Positions 34,238-43,791 of a DNA stretch of 64,000 nucleotides are shown piece after piece (the stretch's first letter is position 1; each line of letters begins with the position of its first letter). The notes beneath the pieces were generated by a model, which saw nothing but the letters and a program-made list of their open reading frames with translations, was not told the DNA's origin and did no database searches. This stretch comes from Bog-473 sp963756025 (GTDB lineage: Bacteria; Actinomycetota; Acidimicrobiia; Acidimicrobiales; RAAP-2). The position numbers and the translations under genes were made by a program. The DNA lies in contig CAVWMF010000006.1 of assembly GCA_963756025.1 (NCBI GenBank), forward strand, positions 930,001-994,000, read 5' to 3'.

Positions 34238-35127
34238 ACCGACCTCTCCACCGATGCCGTCAGGAAGCCGCCCACAAGACGTACGCCGAGGCGCAAGGGG
34301 CGGGGTCGGCACCTGACCGCCAACACCTCGAACCGCGCCGCCTCGATCGCATCGAGCGCCGCCATTCCCCCCGCGGCGAACCCGCACACCGCGATGCGGG
34401 GCTGGAGGGGAAGCTGACGGGTCAGCGGGGCAGCCGAGGCGAGGAGGCGACGGGCCCGACCCGCTTCGTAGCGCAGGACGGTGCGCAGCGCCGGGCTGGT
34501 CCGGGGAGCGCGCAGGTCACCCTCGGCGCAACCGTACGCACGCAGGTCGCTCTGCGGAAGGTAGATCCGATCGCGGGCGACATCCTCGCCGACATCCTGA
34601 AGGTGCTCGATGATCTGCAGCGCGATGCACACGTCGTCGGAAAGCGCGATGCGGGCGGCAGTACTGACTTCGAAGATCCGCAGCACGAGCTCCCCGACCG
34701 GGGTGGCGGACAGCCTGCAATACGCGACCAGATCCTCGAAGGTCCCGTAGCGGACCACCGTCTGGTCGCGCCGGTTCGCCTCGATCAAACGGTGGAAGGG
34801 ATCGAGAGGAAGCTCGAAGCGTCGGATCGTCGGGGTCAGGCGTTGCAGGAGTGGATGCGTGGCCCGGCCCACCGCGGCGAGCTCGAGCTCACGTGTGAGC
34901 CAATCAAGAAGGAGAAGTCGGTCGCCCCCCGCCTCGTCACCGATATCGTCGGCCAAGCGGGCGAAGCCGTAGACGGCCAGGAGATGGTCCCGCACCGCAC
35001 GCGGCAGCAGACGCGAGGCCACCGGAAAATTTTCAGCGCCCGCCTGACCCAGCACCGTGTCGGTGCCGGGCAGCGAATCTGGAGTCAACATCGGCATGCG
35101 CTCTGGCGCCAATAATTGTTCGTTCAT
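34234..35127 (-). CDS. hpnC: hydroxysqualene synthase HpnC
   Basis: HpnC converts presqualene diphosphate to hydroxysqualene. The roughly 297-residue protein shares the squalene/phytoene synthase fold with HpnD but has the HpnC-type second motif (IIEHLQDVGEDVARDRIYLP), with ARLADDIGDEA as the first Asp-rich motif and NFPVASRLLPRAVR, diagnostic of the family, near the N-terminus. It is the first gene of the hopanoid operon. ATG 35127 is chosen, but later ATG codons (35097, 35091) are possible and no strong ribosome binding site is visible. Confidence 0.9.
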   Translation of the reverse strand: MNEQLLAPERMPMLTPDSLPGTDTVLGQAGAENFPVASRLLPRAVRDHLLAVYGFARLADDIGDEAGGDRLLLLDWLTRELELAAVGRATHPLLQRLTPTIRRFELPLDPFHRLIEANRRDQTVVRYGTFEDLVAYCRLSATPVGELVLRIFEVSTAARIALSDDVCIALQIIEHLQDVGEDVARDRIYLPQSDLRAYGCAEGDLRAPRTSPALRTVLRYEAGRARRLLASAAPLTRQLPLQPRIAVCGFAAGGMAALDAIEAARFEVLAVRCRPRPLRLGVRLVGGFLTASVERSV

Positions 35128-35464
35128 TGAGTGTAAATGAGTCGTGGTGCGTGATTGCGAATCTCTTGCGTTACGAAAACTAACCGCCAATTTCAGGCCA
35201 CGAAACACGGCGTCCAAGCGAACGATTGATCGCCCGCTCCTCCACGTCGCTTGCCCTGACCGTAGTCGGATGTGACGCAGTGGGCGAGAGAATTATCGAG
35301 GACCCGAATGAACGTCGACACTTGCAGGCGCCGACGATTTGTGCGGGGCGCCAAATAGTTCTCGCACAAACGTTTGCTGGGCTCCTACACGTGGCTCCCG
35401 TGCGCGCGCCGCCACGTCGTATCCTGAGCGACGGACCGGGAGACGCCGACAGGGAGGCTGAGCA
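35128..35464. other. divergent intergenic region upstream of the hopanoid operon
   Basis: About 340 bp, distinctly richer in A and T than the flanking genes, between hpnC (minus) and a lipoprotein gene (plus). It must hold the promoter of the eight-gene hopanoid operon and that of the lipoprotein gene (a TATCCT hexamer near 35419 lies about 40 bp upstream of its ATG). No clear operator dyad or RNA element was recognised. A minus-strand open frame across it lacks coding bias. Confidence 0.5.
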
Positions 35465-36220
35465 ATGGCCACGCACGCCGACCGGTCACCGGTGATCCTC
35501 GGAAACCTCGGGCTCCGGGGCGTCGTCGCCGTCGCCCTCCTCGTCGGTACCGTCGGTCTCGCGTCCTGTTCGGCCGTCGGCAGGGTGAAGAGCGCGGTGG
35601 ACGACATCAGAGGCAACCAGGCGACGATCGACGCCTTCAGCTCCACCTTGCAATCCGGCGCGGCCAGCGCGTTCGAGGCGACGTATGTCACGACCGGCAG
35701 TGCGCCGGCGACGATCGTCTACGCCGTCCGGCCACCCACCGGGGTGGCTTTCAACGAGACCCCCTCGGGAGGGAGCGCGACGGCTCCGGTGCACCTGTTG
35801 GTCAACGCGGCAGGCGAGTTCGCCTGCACGCAACCATCCTCGGACCCGCAATGGACGTGCCGGAAGCTGGGAATCGCCAGTGCGGCCACAGAGAACAAGA
35901 TCTTCGACCTCTACACACCCGCGCACTGGATCGGCTTCCTCAAGGGCTTCTCCCTCGCCGCCGGTCTCGCGGGTGACAAGGTCACCTCCTCATCGATGAC
36001 GGTCAACGGCTTCGCCATGAGCTGTGTCGACTTCCAGGCCTCCGGGGTGCCCGGGACCAGCACGATCTGCACCACCGCCCAAGGCATCCTCGGCTACGTG
36101 AAGGTGGCCTCCGACTCCACGAGCTTCGAGATCCAGAGCTACTCCTCGACGCCCGCGGCCTCGTTGTTCGAGCTGCCGCCGGGCGCCACCGTGACCACGG
36201 TCACGACCGGAACTTCGTAA
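35465..36220 (+). CDS. putative lipoprotein
   Basis: A 251-residue exported protein with a lipobox: the hydrophobic helix (residues 17-33) ends LASC, so Cys35 would be lipidated after signal peptidase II cleavage. The mature part is Ser/Thr/Ala-rich with a few Cys and no recognised domain. It is preceded by an AGGGAGG ribosome binding site. It is divergent from the hopanoid operon; a lipoprotein gene also sits inside Streptomyces hopanoid clusters, but I cannot say these are related. Confidence 0.65.
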   Translation: MATHADRSPVILGNLGLRGVVAVALLVGTVGLASCSAVGRVKSAVDDIRGNQATIDAFSSTLQSGAASAFEATYVTTGSAPATIVYAVRPPTGVAFNETPSGGSATAPVHLLVNAAGEFACTQPSSDPQWTCRKLGIASAATENKIFDLYTPAHWIGFLKGFSLAAGLAGDKVTSSSMTVNGFAMSCVDFQASGVPGTSTICTTAQGILGYVKVASDSTSFEIQSYSSTPAASLFELPPGATVTTVTTGTS

Positions 36221-36312
36221 GCCCATCCAATCTCGCCACCGTGCGACGGGTGGGACCGAGCGGCGATACTGACGGCGTGCCCGAGCGATCGCCTGACTGA
36301 GCCGGCCGATCC

Positions 36313-37512
36313 ATGGACACCGTTCTTTTCGCACTCGGTCTCGTCGTCGTCGTCTTCACGGCGGCCAGCGTGCTGTTCACCATCGTGCTCCCCCGCGAGC
36401 CGAGGGGATTCGAGCGCCTGTCGTCGATGGTCAACAAAGCGGTGCTCGCGGCCTTCATCGGCGTGGCCCGCCCGGCGCGCACCTATGAACGAAAGGACGC
36501 ATTCCTGGCGCCGGTGGCGCCCGTCGCCCTCGTCGGCCAGCTGGCGGTCTGGGCCGCGTGTTTCATCATCGGCTATGCCCTCATGCTCGTGGGCACCACC
36601 CACGACCTCGCGTCGGCTCTCGCGCAAGCCTCAGGGGCCCTCCTGACGGTCGGGACGATCGACCTCAGTGGCCGCGCCAACTATGCGGTGGACATCGCGG
36701 CCGGGGCCACGTGGGTGGTGATCGTCGCCCTGCAGATCGCCTATCTCCCCGCCCTCTACCAAGCGTTCAACCGGAGGGAGAGCCTGGTGGCGATGCTCGA
36801 GAGTCGAGCGGGCGTCCCGGCCTGGGGCCCCGAGCTCCTGGCCCGCCACCAGCTGGTGGGCATCATCGACACGCTGCCGCAGTTCTACTCGGAATGGGAG
36901 CAATGGTCGGCCGAATTGGCGGAGAGCCATACCACCTACCCGGTGATGTTGCTGTTCCGGTCACCGGATCCCTGGTTTTCCTGGCTGGTCGGCCTGTTGG
37001 CCGTCCTGGACGGGGCGGCGATGCACCTGGCCCTCGCACCGGGGACGGCCTCGTCACAATCGAGGTTGTGCCTCCGCATGGGTTTCACCGCGCTCAACCG
37101 GATCGCCAAGGTCCTGAGGTGGACGGTCGACCCCGATCCCAATCCGGAGGGACCGATCGACTTGACCTTCGAAGAGTTCGCAGAAGCAGTCGCGATGCTG
37201 GACCACGTCGGATTCCCGATGGAACGGTCGGCGGAGGAAGCATGGCCCGACTTCCGCGGTTGGCGGGTCAACTACGAGACGGTCGCCTACCGCCTGTGCG
37301 ACCACCTGACCGCTCCACCCGCTCCGTGGTCGGGCAACCGCCGCCACCTGCGTTCGGGCGTTGTCGCGCCGAAGCGTCCTCCCCAGCGCTCGCCCGAATT
37401 GGAAGGTCACCGTCCGGCGGTGATCATCCCGCCGACCACGCACCGGCGGGAAACCCACCCCCGCGGCAAGGCGAAATCGGAGGTCGACCCGGATCCGACG
37501 AACGACAGCTGA
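36313..37512 (+). CDS. channel-like membrane protein
   Basis: A 399-residue protein with membrane helices at about residues 3-25, 75-98 and 130-150, and a weaker hydrophobic stretch near 215-240. Between the second and third helices lies GALLTVGTIDLSG, resembling the pore helix and selectivity filter (TVGxxD/G) of two-helix potassium channels, although the filter is not canonical. A long cytoplasmic C-terminus follows. Function is uncertain: an ion channel is a hypothesis based only on this segment and topology. Confidence 0.5.
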   Translation: MDTVLFALGLVVVVFTAASVLFTIVLPREPRGFERLSSMVNKAVLAAFIGVARPARTYERKDAFLAPVAPVALVGQLAVWAACFIIGYALMLVGTTHDLASALAQASGALLTVGTIDLSGRANYAVDIAAGATWVVIVALQIAYLPALYQAFNRRESLVAMLESRAGVPAWGPELLARHQLVGIIDTLPQFYSEWEQWSAELAESHTTYPVMLLFRSPDPWFSWLVGLLAVLDGAAMHLALAPGTASSQSRLCLRMGFTALNRIAKVLRWTVDPDPNPEGPIDLTFEEFAEAVAMLDHVGFPMERSAEEAWPDFRGWRVNYETVAYRLCDHLTAPPAPWSGNRRHLRSGVVAPKRPPQRSPELEGHRPAVIIPPTTHRRETHPRGKAKSEVDPDPTNDS

Positions 37513-37516
37513 GGCC

Positions 37517-38644
37517 TCAGCCCTCGACGGCGTGCCCGCCCACCGAACGGCGCATCGCGGCGTGGATCCCATTCGGCGTCATGACCCCGAGGTAGCGCTC
37601 GCCGTCGACGACCGGAATCCAACGAACGTCCTGCTGGAGAATTTCGGCGAGTGCGGCGCGTAACGAGGTGCCGAGCGGAAGTTGCACCCCGAAGGGAACC
37701 AGATGATCCGTCACCGATCCCGCCTGCGCCGCGTCGAGCTCGATCCACCCCAAGAGGTGCTCGCTGTCGTCGACCACCACCGCCCATCTGTTCTCGGACC
37801 CCGCGGCGCTCGAGAAGGCGTCGGTCATGGATTGGCCCGGAGCGACCTTGGGCGGCTGTGACAGGTCGTCGGCCGCGATCGTCGTGACGGCCAATCGTCG
37901 AACCCCCCGGTCCGCGCCGACGAAGTCGGCCACGAACGCGGTGGCTGGTGCGCCCAGGATTTGCGCCGGGGTGTCGTACTGCTCGAGCACGCCACCCTTC
38001 GACAGCACAGCGATGCGATCGCCGAGCTTGGCCGCCTCTTCGATGTCGTGGGTGACGAAGACGATCGTCTTCTTGAGGTCGCGTTGGAGGTCGAGGAACT
38101 GCTGCTGAAGGCGCTGGCGGGTGACCGGGTCGACGGCGCCGAAAGGTTCGTCCATCAGGAGGACGGGTGGATCACCGCCCAGGGCCCGGGCCACGCCGAC
38201 CCGCTGGCGCTCGCCTCCGGACAGCTCGTGCGGAAAGCGCCGGGCGTACTGGGCCGGGTCGAGACCCACCAATTCGAGCAGTTCCAACACCCGGGCGTCG
38301 ACCCGATCCTTCTCCCAACCGAGGAGGCGGGGGACGGTGGCGATGTTGTCGGCAACCCGGCGGTGCGGGAACAGGCCACCCTGCTGGATCACGTAGCCGA
38401 TCCCCCGGCGCAACTCCACCGGGTCCGCCTGCAGCACATTGACCCCGTCGATCAGGATGCGGCCCCCTGTCGGCTCGATGAGTCGATTGATCATCCGCAG
38501 CGTCGTCGTCTTGCCGCACCCCGACGGCCCGACGAACACACAGAGCTCACCGTCGGGCACGGTCAGGCTCAACGCGTCAACCGCGACGGAGTTTGCGCCA
38601 TAGCGCTTCGACACCCCGTCGAGCGTGATCATGGCAGGAGACAT
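37517..38644 (-). CDS. osmoprotectant ABC transporter ATPase with CBS domains (OpuCA/ProV-like)
   Basis: A 375-residue ATPase of the quaternary-amine uptake family. The first 240 residues have Walker A GPSGCGKTT, signature LSGGERQR, Walker B VLLMDEPFGAVD and the family's YVIQQGGLFPHRRVADNI. The last 130 residues form a CBS pair, which in OpuA-type transporters senses ionic strength or cyclic-di-AMP. ATG 38644 is used; ATG 38632, preceded by a -10-like TAATGT eight bases upstream, is an alternative leaderless start. It is divergent from the two permease genes and completes the transporter. Confidence 0.9.
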   Translation of the reverse strand: MSPAMITLDGVSKRYGANSVAVDALSLTVPDGELCVFVGPSGCGKTTTLRMINRLIEPTGGRILIDGVNVLQADPVELRRGIGYVIQQGGLFPHRRVADNIATVPRLLGWEKDRVDARVLELLELVGLDPAQYARRFPHELSGGERQRVGVARALGGDPPVLLMDEPFGAVDPVTRQRLQQQFLDLQRDLKKTIVFVTHDIEEAAKLGDRIAVLSKGGVLEQYDTPAQILGAPATAFVADFVGADRGVRRLAVTTIAADDLSQPPKVAPGQSMTDAFSSAAGSENRWAVVVDDSEHLLGWIELDAAQAGSVTDHLVPFGVQLPLGTSLRAALAEILQQDVRWIPVVDGERYLGVMTPNGIHAAMRRSVGGHAVEG

Positions 38645-38692
38645 TACCCACCGGTTCGGTAGGAAATAGCGGGCAGACAGGAACCTCCTCGA

Positions 38693-39409
38693 ATGCCGAC
38701 CGGTAACGTGAGCGGCGTGTGGCCCGGAACGTCGAACCCGTTCTTCCGGTGGAGCTACGTCACCGGCCAGTGGAGCCAGATTCAGGGCGATCTGGTACAG
38801 CACATAGAACTCAGCCTGATCGCGGTGGGAATCGGCATCGTCATCTCGATTCCCTTGGCGATGCTCGCCTGGCGCTATCGCCTGGTCCGGGCTCCGGTCT
38901 TCGGGGTGGCGAGCGCGCTCTACATCATCCCCTCACTCGCACTCTTCGCCATTCTGGGGCCGGTGACCGGTTTCGTGCCGCCGGACTCGTACAAGACGGC
39001 CGAGATCGCACTGGTCGGGTACACCTTGCTCATCCTCACCTGGAACACCGTGGCCGGTCTCGACGCCGTCCCGCCCGACGCCCGGGAGGCAGCGGTCGCA
39101 CTTGGCTACTCGCCCACCGCCGCCCTCCTCCGCGTCGACCTTCCCCTCGCCCTGCCCTACATCTTCGCCGGGGTGCGGGTGGCCACGGCGACCGTCATCG
39201 GGTTAGTGACAGTGACGGCGCTCATCGGCCTCGGAGGCCTCGGCCAGCAGATCACCTACGGCTTCGCCCTCCCGTACAACACGCCGATCATCGTCGGTCT
39301 CGTGCTCTCCGTGGCCCTGGCGGGAATCGCCGACCTGTTGCTCGTCGGCGCCCAGCGATTGGCCGTGCCATGGGCCCGCACCAAGAGGCCGGCGAAAGGC
39401 GACCGCTGA
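38693..39409 (+). CDS. osmoprotectant ABC transporter permease 1 (OpuCB-like)
   Basis: A 238-residue inner-membrane permease with about five helices. It has the binding-protein-dependent transport signature (EAAVALGYSPTAALLRVDLPLALPYI region) and the family's YIIPSLALFAIL and PYNTPIIVGLVL. It likely forms a heterodimer with the next gene's product to import glycine betaine, choline or similar compounds. GTG 38717, in frame, lies seven bases after TAACGT and is a possible leaderless start. Confidence 0.88.
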   Translation: MPTGNVSGVWPGTSNPFFRWSYVTGQWSQIQGDLVQHIELSLIAVGIGIVISIPLAMLAWRYRLVRAPVFGVASALYIIPSLALFAILGPVTGFVPPDSYKTAEIALVGYTLLILTWNTVAGLDAVPPDAREAAVALGYSPTAALLRVDLPLALPYIFAGVRVATATVIGLVTVTALIGLGGLGQQITYGFALPYNTPIIVGLVLSVALAGIADLLLVGAQRLAVPWARTKRPAKGDR

Positions 39410-39410
39410 C

Positions 39411-40142
39411 ATGCATTTCCTCGACCAGGTGGCCGACTGGTTCACGACGTCGTCGAACTGGAGCGGGTCGCAGGGCATCCCCTTGCTGTTCTGGCATCAG
39501 CTCGAACTGTCCGTGGCGGTGGTGCTCGCCGCCCTCGTCCTCGGGGGGGGCCTCGGGGTGTTTCTCGGCCACACCGGACGAGGCGGACTGGTCGCCGTCA
39601 ACGCGGCCAACGCCTTCCGGGCCGTGCCCACCCTGGCCCTCCTCACCCTGCTCGCCATCCAGCCGGCCATCTCGCTCAAATGGAACGGATTCCTGGCGGC
39701 GTGGATCGCCCTCACCGCGTTGGCGATCCCTCCCATTTTGACCAATACCTACGTGGGGATGCGAGAGGTCGATGCCGACGTCCGTGATGCGGCGAAGGCG
39801 ATGGGACTGACTGGCGGCCAGGTGCTCCGCCGGGTGGAAGCGCCCCTTGCGGTCCCGTTCGTCATGGCTGGCGTGCGCACCGCCGCCATCGAGGTGGTGG
39901 CGACGTCGACGCTGGCGGCGTACGTCACCTTTTCGGACCTCGGGACCTATGTGATCTCCGGGCTGAACACCAATAACGCAGTTGTCTCGTTCAGTGGTGC
40001 CATTCTGGTGGCCGTCATGGCCGGACTGGTGGCTGGTCTCCTCAGCCTTCTGGCCCGGGCGCTCACTCCGCTCCCCCTGCGCCGGCAGGGCAGGCGGGGC
40101 CTCGTGCCCGCCCGCCCGGGGGCCCGCATCCGGGTAAGTTGA
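39411..40142 (+). CDS. osmoprotectant ABC transporter permease 2 (OpuCD-like)
   Basis: A 243-residue permease, one base after the stop of the first. It has about six helices and the EAA-type coupling loop (DAAKAMGLTGGQVLRRVEAPLA region), plus NAFRAVPTLALLTLL and AYVTFSDLGTYVISGL. It is paralogous to permease 1 and completes the membrane channel. Confidence 0.88.
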   Translation: MHFLDQVADWFTTSSNWSGSQGIPLLFWHQLELSVAVVLAALVLGGGLGVFLGHTGRGGLVAVNAANAFRAVPTLALLTLLAIQPAISLKWNGFLAAWIALTALAIPPILTNTYVGMREVDADVRDAAKAMGLTGGQVLRRVEAPLAVPFVMAGVRTAAIEVVATSTLAAYVTFSDLGTYVISGLNTNNAVVSFSGAILVAVMAGLVAGLLSLLARALTPLPLRRQGRRGLVPARPGARIRVS

Positions 40143-40167
40143 CAAACCCGATCGGGTAAGTAAGTAT
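40139..40167 (+). promoter_or_regulatory. candidate promoter for the osmoprotectant-binding protein gene
   Basis: TTGACA (40139-40144), a 16-bp spacer and TAAGTA (40161-40166) lie about 90 bp upstream of the ATG. The spacer contains the 10-bp palindrome CCCGATCGGG (40147-40156), a possible operator. A separate promoter for the binding protein would allow its usual higher expression. Confidence 0.45.
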
Positions 40168-40258
40168 TTCGATCACACGACGGTCCCATGACGGTAACAT
40201 CGCGCTCGCTCCGAGGGGGCGTGTTTCCGCCCCTCCCAATCGGGAAAGGTATCCCCAC

Positions 40259-41167
40259 ATGCGTTTCAAGCACTCTCTTGTCGTCGGTGCCCTGGCCATG
40301 ATCGCAGCTGTCGTGGTCGCGCCGGCGGCTGCGTCGGCCTCCGTGCACGCGGCCAGCAAGCCGACAATCATCATCGGTCCTGCAAACTTCGAGGAGCAAG
40401 AAATCGTTTCCAACATCTGGGCCGATGTCCTCAAGAAGGGGGGTTACCAGGTCACGGTCGAACCTACCCTGGGAGCCAGGGCGATCGTGGTACCCGCCAT
40501 CGAGAAGGGCCAGATCAATCTGGAGCCTGATTACGCCGCCTCGCTCCTCGCCTTCCTCCACAACGGTGCTGTTCTCCCCGCGGCAGACAACATCGCCACC
40601 GCCATCCCGGCTGACCAGAAGGCACTCGCGTCGTCCGGGGTAACCGTGCTCCCCGCATCCAAGGCGCTGGACACCAACGTCTTCGCGGTGACCAAAGCCA
40701 CCGCGAAGAAGGACCACCTCACGACCATCTCGAGCCTGAAGCCCTACGCCTCGAAACTGACCCTGGGCGGACCTCCCGAATGCCCGAGCAACGCCGGATG
40801 TGAGTTGGGGCTCAAGAAGGTCTACGGCCTCAATTTCGCCGGCTTCAAGAGCCTCGACACAGCCGGGCCCCTCAGCGTGGCCGCACTCAAGAATGGCGAG
40901 GTTCAAGTGGTCGAGCTTTTCTCGAGCAACGGAGATGTGGTCTCGAATAACTTCGTCGCCCTCACCGACAACAAGCACCTGGAGGGGGCGGACTACATCG
41001 TGCCGGTCATCCGTAAGTCGGTGGACACCCCTGGCGTAGCCAAGATCCTCAACAGCATCGATGCCAAGTTGACCACCGATGCCATCTCGAAGCTCAACCT
41101 CGATGTGACGGCCAAGCAGGAGCAACCGGCCGACGTGGCGCAGACCTGGGTGAACTCGGTCAGCTGA
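40259..41167 (+). CDS. osmoprotectant-binding protein (OpuCC/ProX-like)
   Basis: A 302-residue exported solute-binding protein with a Sec signal peptide (residues 1-31, cleaved after the ASASVHA region). No lipobox Cys is present, unusual for a Gram-positive binding protein, so anchoring may differ. The mature part begins with the family's GPANFEEQEIVSNIWADVL and includes NLEPDYAASLLAFL and GGPPECPSNAGCELGL, typical of glycine betaine/carnitine/choline binders. A GGGAAAGG ribosome binding site precedes the ATG. Confidence 0.88.
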   Translation: MRFKHSLVVGALAMIAAVVVAPAAASASVHAASKPTIIIGPANFEEQEIVSNIWADVLKKGGYQVTVEPTLGARAIVVPAIEKGQINLEPDYAASLLAFLHNGAVLPAADNIATAIPADQKALASSGVTVLPASKALDTNVFAVTKATAKKDHLTTISSLKPYASKLTLGGPPECPSNAGCELGLKKVYGLNFAGFKSLDTAGPLSVAALKNGEVQVVELFSSNGDVVSNNFVALTDNKHLEGADYIVPVIRKSVDTPGVAKILNSIDAKLTTDAISKLNLDVTAKQEQPADVAQTWVNSVS

Positions 41168-41174
41168 ACGTCGT

Positions 41175-41244
41175 CGGGCCTTCGGCCCGCACACGAACCG
41201 TCGGGTACGAGCCCGGGTCACTCTGCGGAGTGGTCCGGGCTCGT
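41175..41244. terminator. double hairpin between convergent genes
   Basis: First a CGGGCC/GGCCCG stem (41175-41189) with a UUCG-type loop, eight bases after the binding-protein stop. Then a longer stem, ACGAGCCCGG with CCGGGCTCGT (41207-41216 and 41235-41244), continued through wobble pairs to ACTC/GAGT around TGCG. The second ends eight bases before the stop of the convergent ABC permease, so it may terminate both directions. Confidence 0.7.
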
Positions 41245-41252
41245 CTCATTGG

Positions 41253-43790
41253 TCAGTCAGTCGCAATGGCGGTGAGCACATCCAATTTGCCCGCACGGCG
41301 GGCCGGCCAGCTTGCTGCACCGAGCCCGAGCAGTGCGGACAGGATCAGGAAGATCACCAGGCTGCCGACCGGAATCACGATATCGGTGATGCCCTGCTGC
41401 TTCAGGGACGCCGAGAAAGCGGTACCGAGGGCCGTGCCGACGAGGATGCCGATGATGGCGCCGAAGACCGCCAGAATGACCGACTCCGATCTGATCATCG
41501 ACCGCACCTGTCGCCGCTTCATGCCCACGGCGCGCAGGAGCCCGATCTCGTGGGTGCGCTCGAACACCGAGAGCATGAGCGTGTTCACGATACCGATGAG
41601 GGCGATCACGACGGCCAGGGCCAAGAGGGCGTAGACCAGCGCCAGGAGTTGGTTGACCTGGGCTCGCTGCGATTTCTCGAAGCCGGCCCGGGTCTGAATC
41701 TTCAGATTGGGATAGGCCCGCAGACCGTGCGTCACCACGTCGGTCGAAATCTGGCCGTCGGCCTTCGTCTGCAGGAGCACGGCCACCGGCAACGGGTTGT
41801 TGAAGTGGTCCAGGAAGTAGCGATCCCCCACGAGGTAACTCCCGATGAGGGCGTTCGGTTGGAAGATCCCGCCGACGTGCAATGTCGTCGTGCCCGTCTG
41901 GGCGAACTTCACCGGCACGACCGAGCCGACCGACAGATGCTTCGTCGTCGCCGTGTTGGTGTCGATGAGCAACTGCCCGGCCGCGAGCGCTGGTGCACCC
42001 GTCCCACTCTGCATACGGAGGATGACCGTCGAAGAGAGATCATGGGTGGAGACCGCGGTCAGATTGGCCAGCGAATTCCTGATGGCAAAGGTCCCCTGAT
42101 AGACGGTGGAGACCGCTGTGACGCCGGGCAGCGTGGCGGCGACGTCCGCCACCGAACCGCTGAATTCCCCGGCGCCGCCCTGGGCGGAGCTCGTGATGAT
42201 GTAGCTCGCACTGATCGCGTTGTCGACACTGCTCGTCACGGACTTCGAGAGCGAGGCACCGAACACGGCGATGGTCGAGACCAGAGCCAGCCCGACCATG
42301 AGGGCCGAGGCGGTCTGCGCCGTGCGCCGGGGGCTGCGCATGGAGTTCTGCCGACCGAGTTTGCCCGAGATGCCCAGGATCCGGGCGAGAGGCCTCCCGA
42401 TCACACTCGCCATCGGCCGTGCCACCACCGGGGCCAACATGCCGATCCCGATGAAGAGGGCAACGGCCCCGACCCCGACCAAACCGATGGCGGGTTTGGT
42501 GAGTCCGAAGACCAGCAGGGCCACACCGATCACGGCGAACACCGTCCCGATGATGATCCTTCGTCGTGATGACTCCTGCTCGTCCGTCCGGTGGTCGGCC
42601 AGTGCGGCGACCGGAGGGATCCGCACCGCACGCCGGGCCGGGCTGATGGCGGAGACCAGGGTCACGCCCACGCCCACGAGCAACGCCACGACGACCGTGC
42701 GTCCTTCGAAGATCAGGGAGCCTGAGGGCAGGGTGATGCCCAGCCCCTTGAAGAGGGCCTCGAGGCCGATGGCGGCCAGGACGCCGAGGCCGATCCCTAT
42801 CAGCGAGGCCACGGTGCCCAGAATGAGGGCCTCGGCCAGGACCGAACGGAAGACCTGCCGGCGACTGGCGCCCACGATGCGCAACAGCGCCAATTCCCGT
42901 GTGCGTTGACCCACGGTGATGGAGAACGTGTTGAAGATCGTGAACCCGCCGACGAAGAGCGAGATGAACGCGAACACCAGGAGTGCGGTGGAGAAGAATC
43001 CCAGCGCCTGATTGATGTCGTTGGACTGCTCATTCGCCACGGTCTGACCGGTCACCACCTCCACGCCCTTCGGCAGGGTCGCGGCGATGGCACGTTGCAC
43101 GGTTGCCTTGTCCGCCCCCGCTGAGGTCCGGACATCGATCGCCTGGTAGTGGCCGACCTGCCCGAAGAGGCGTTGCGCCGTGGGGAGGTCGAAGGCGGCG
43201 ATGGTCGCTCCGGCCAGATTGTTGGCGGTGCCGAATTTCACGATGCCGCTGATGGTGAAGGTCTGCGGTGGACCGGCCAAGAGCACCCGCACATGGTCAC
43301 CGACGACAAAATGGTACTTCTGCGCGGTGCCGGCATCCATCACCACCTCGTGCGCGGAGGTCGGCGCGTGGCCCGACGCAAGCTGGAGGGCGGAGAGTTG
43401 GGCATCGACGTCGTACGACAACCCCAACGTGGGGGCTCCCCCGTTACTGATGGCCTTCCCGTCGGGGGCCACGAATTGCGCGTACCCGCTCACCGTCCCG
43501 TCGGCGAACTCCACGCCCGGGATCTGGCGCACCGTGGTGGCGATCGACTGCGGGACAGGCTTGCGGACCGCACTCGCACCGGCGCTGGTGTCCGAGAATG
43601 CCGCCTTGCCGCGGATCTCGAAATCGACGTTTTGATAGATATGGCCGAACAGCGTGTTGAACGTGTTGTGCAACGTGTCGGTCAGGACGAGCGTCCCCGA
43701 GATGAACGTGACCCCGAGCACGATGGCCAGGGCGGTCAACGCCAGGCGCAACTTGTGGGCCAATAGGCCCCGGAAGACAACCCTCTTCAC
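41253..43790 (-). CDS. ABC exporter permease, FtsX/MacB family (two FtsX domains)
   Basis: An 845-residue membrane protein with an N-terminal helix (residues 15-38) and a first extracytoplasmic domain. Three helices (about 268-400) follow with the coupling segment RELALLRIVGASRRQVFRSV. A central helix pair and a second outer domain lead to three C-terminal helices with HEIGLLRAVGMKRRQVRSMI. This duplicated FtsX layout is typical of lipoprotein or antimicrobial exporters in actinobacteria. It follows its ATPase gene after one base. The substrate is unknown. Confidence 0.9.
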   Translation of the reverse strand: MKRVVFRGLLAHKLRLALTALAIVLGVTFISGTLVLTDTLHNTFNTLFGHIYQNVDFEIRGKAAFSDTSAGASAVRKPVPQSIATTVRQIPGVEFADGTVSGYAQFVAPDGKAISNGGAPTLGLSYDVDAQLSALQLASGHAPTSAHEVVMDAGTAQKYHFVVGDHVRVLLAGPPQTFTISGIVKFGTANNLAGATIAAFDLPTAQRLFGQVGHYQAIDVRTSAGADKATVQRAIAATLPKGVEVVTGQTVANEQSNDINQALGFFSTALLVFAFISLFVGGFTIFNTFSITVGQRTRELALLRIVGASRRQVFRSVLAEALILGTVASLIGIGLGVLAAIGLEALFKGLGITLPSGSLIFEGRTVVVALLVGVGVTLVSAISPARRAVRIPPVAALADHRTDEQESSRRRIIIGTVFAVIGVALLVFGLTKPAIGLVGVGAVALFIGIGMLAPVVARPMASVIGRPLARILGISGKLGRQNSMRSPRRTAQTASALMVGLALVSTIAVFGASLSKSVTSSVDNAISASYIITSSAQGGAGEFSGSVADVAATLPGVTAVSTVYQGTFAIRNSLANLTAVSTHDLSSTVILRMQSGTGAPALAAGQLLIDTNTATTKHLSVGSVVPVKFAQTGTTTLHVGGIFQPNALIGSYLVGDRYFLDHFNNPLPVAVLLQTKADGQISTDVVTHGLRAYPNLKIQTRAGFEKSQRAQVNQLLALVYALLALAVVIALIGIVNTLMLSVFERTHEIGLLRAVGMKRRQVRSMIRSESVILAVFGAIIGILVGTALGTAFSASLKQQGITDIVIPVGSLVIFLILSALLGLGAASWPARRAGKLDVLTAIATD

Positions 43791-43791
43791 C

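Noticed and set aside
35180..35476. 98-codon minus-strand open frame upstream of hpnC
   Set aside because: Low coding bias and it covers the probable promoter region of the hopanoid operon.
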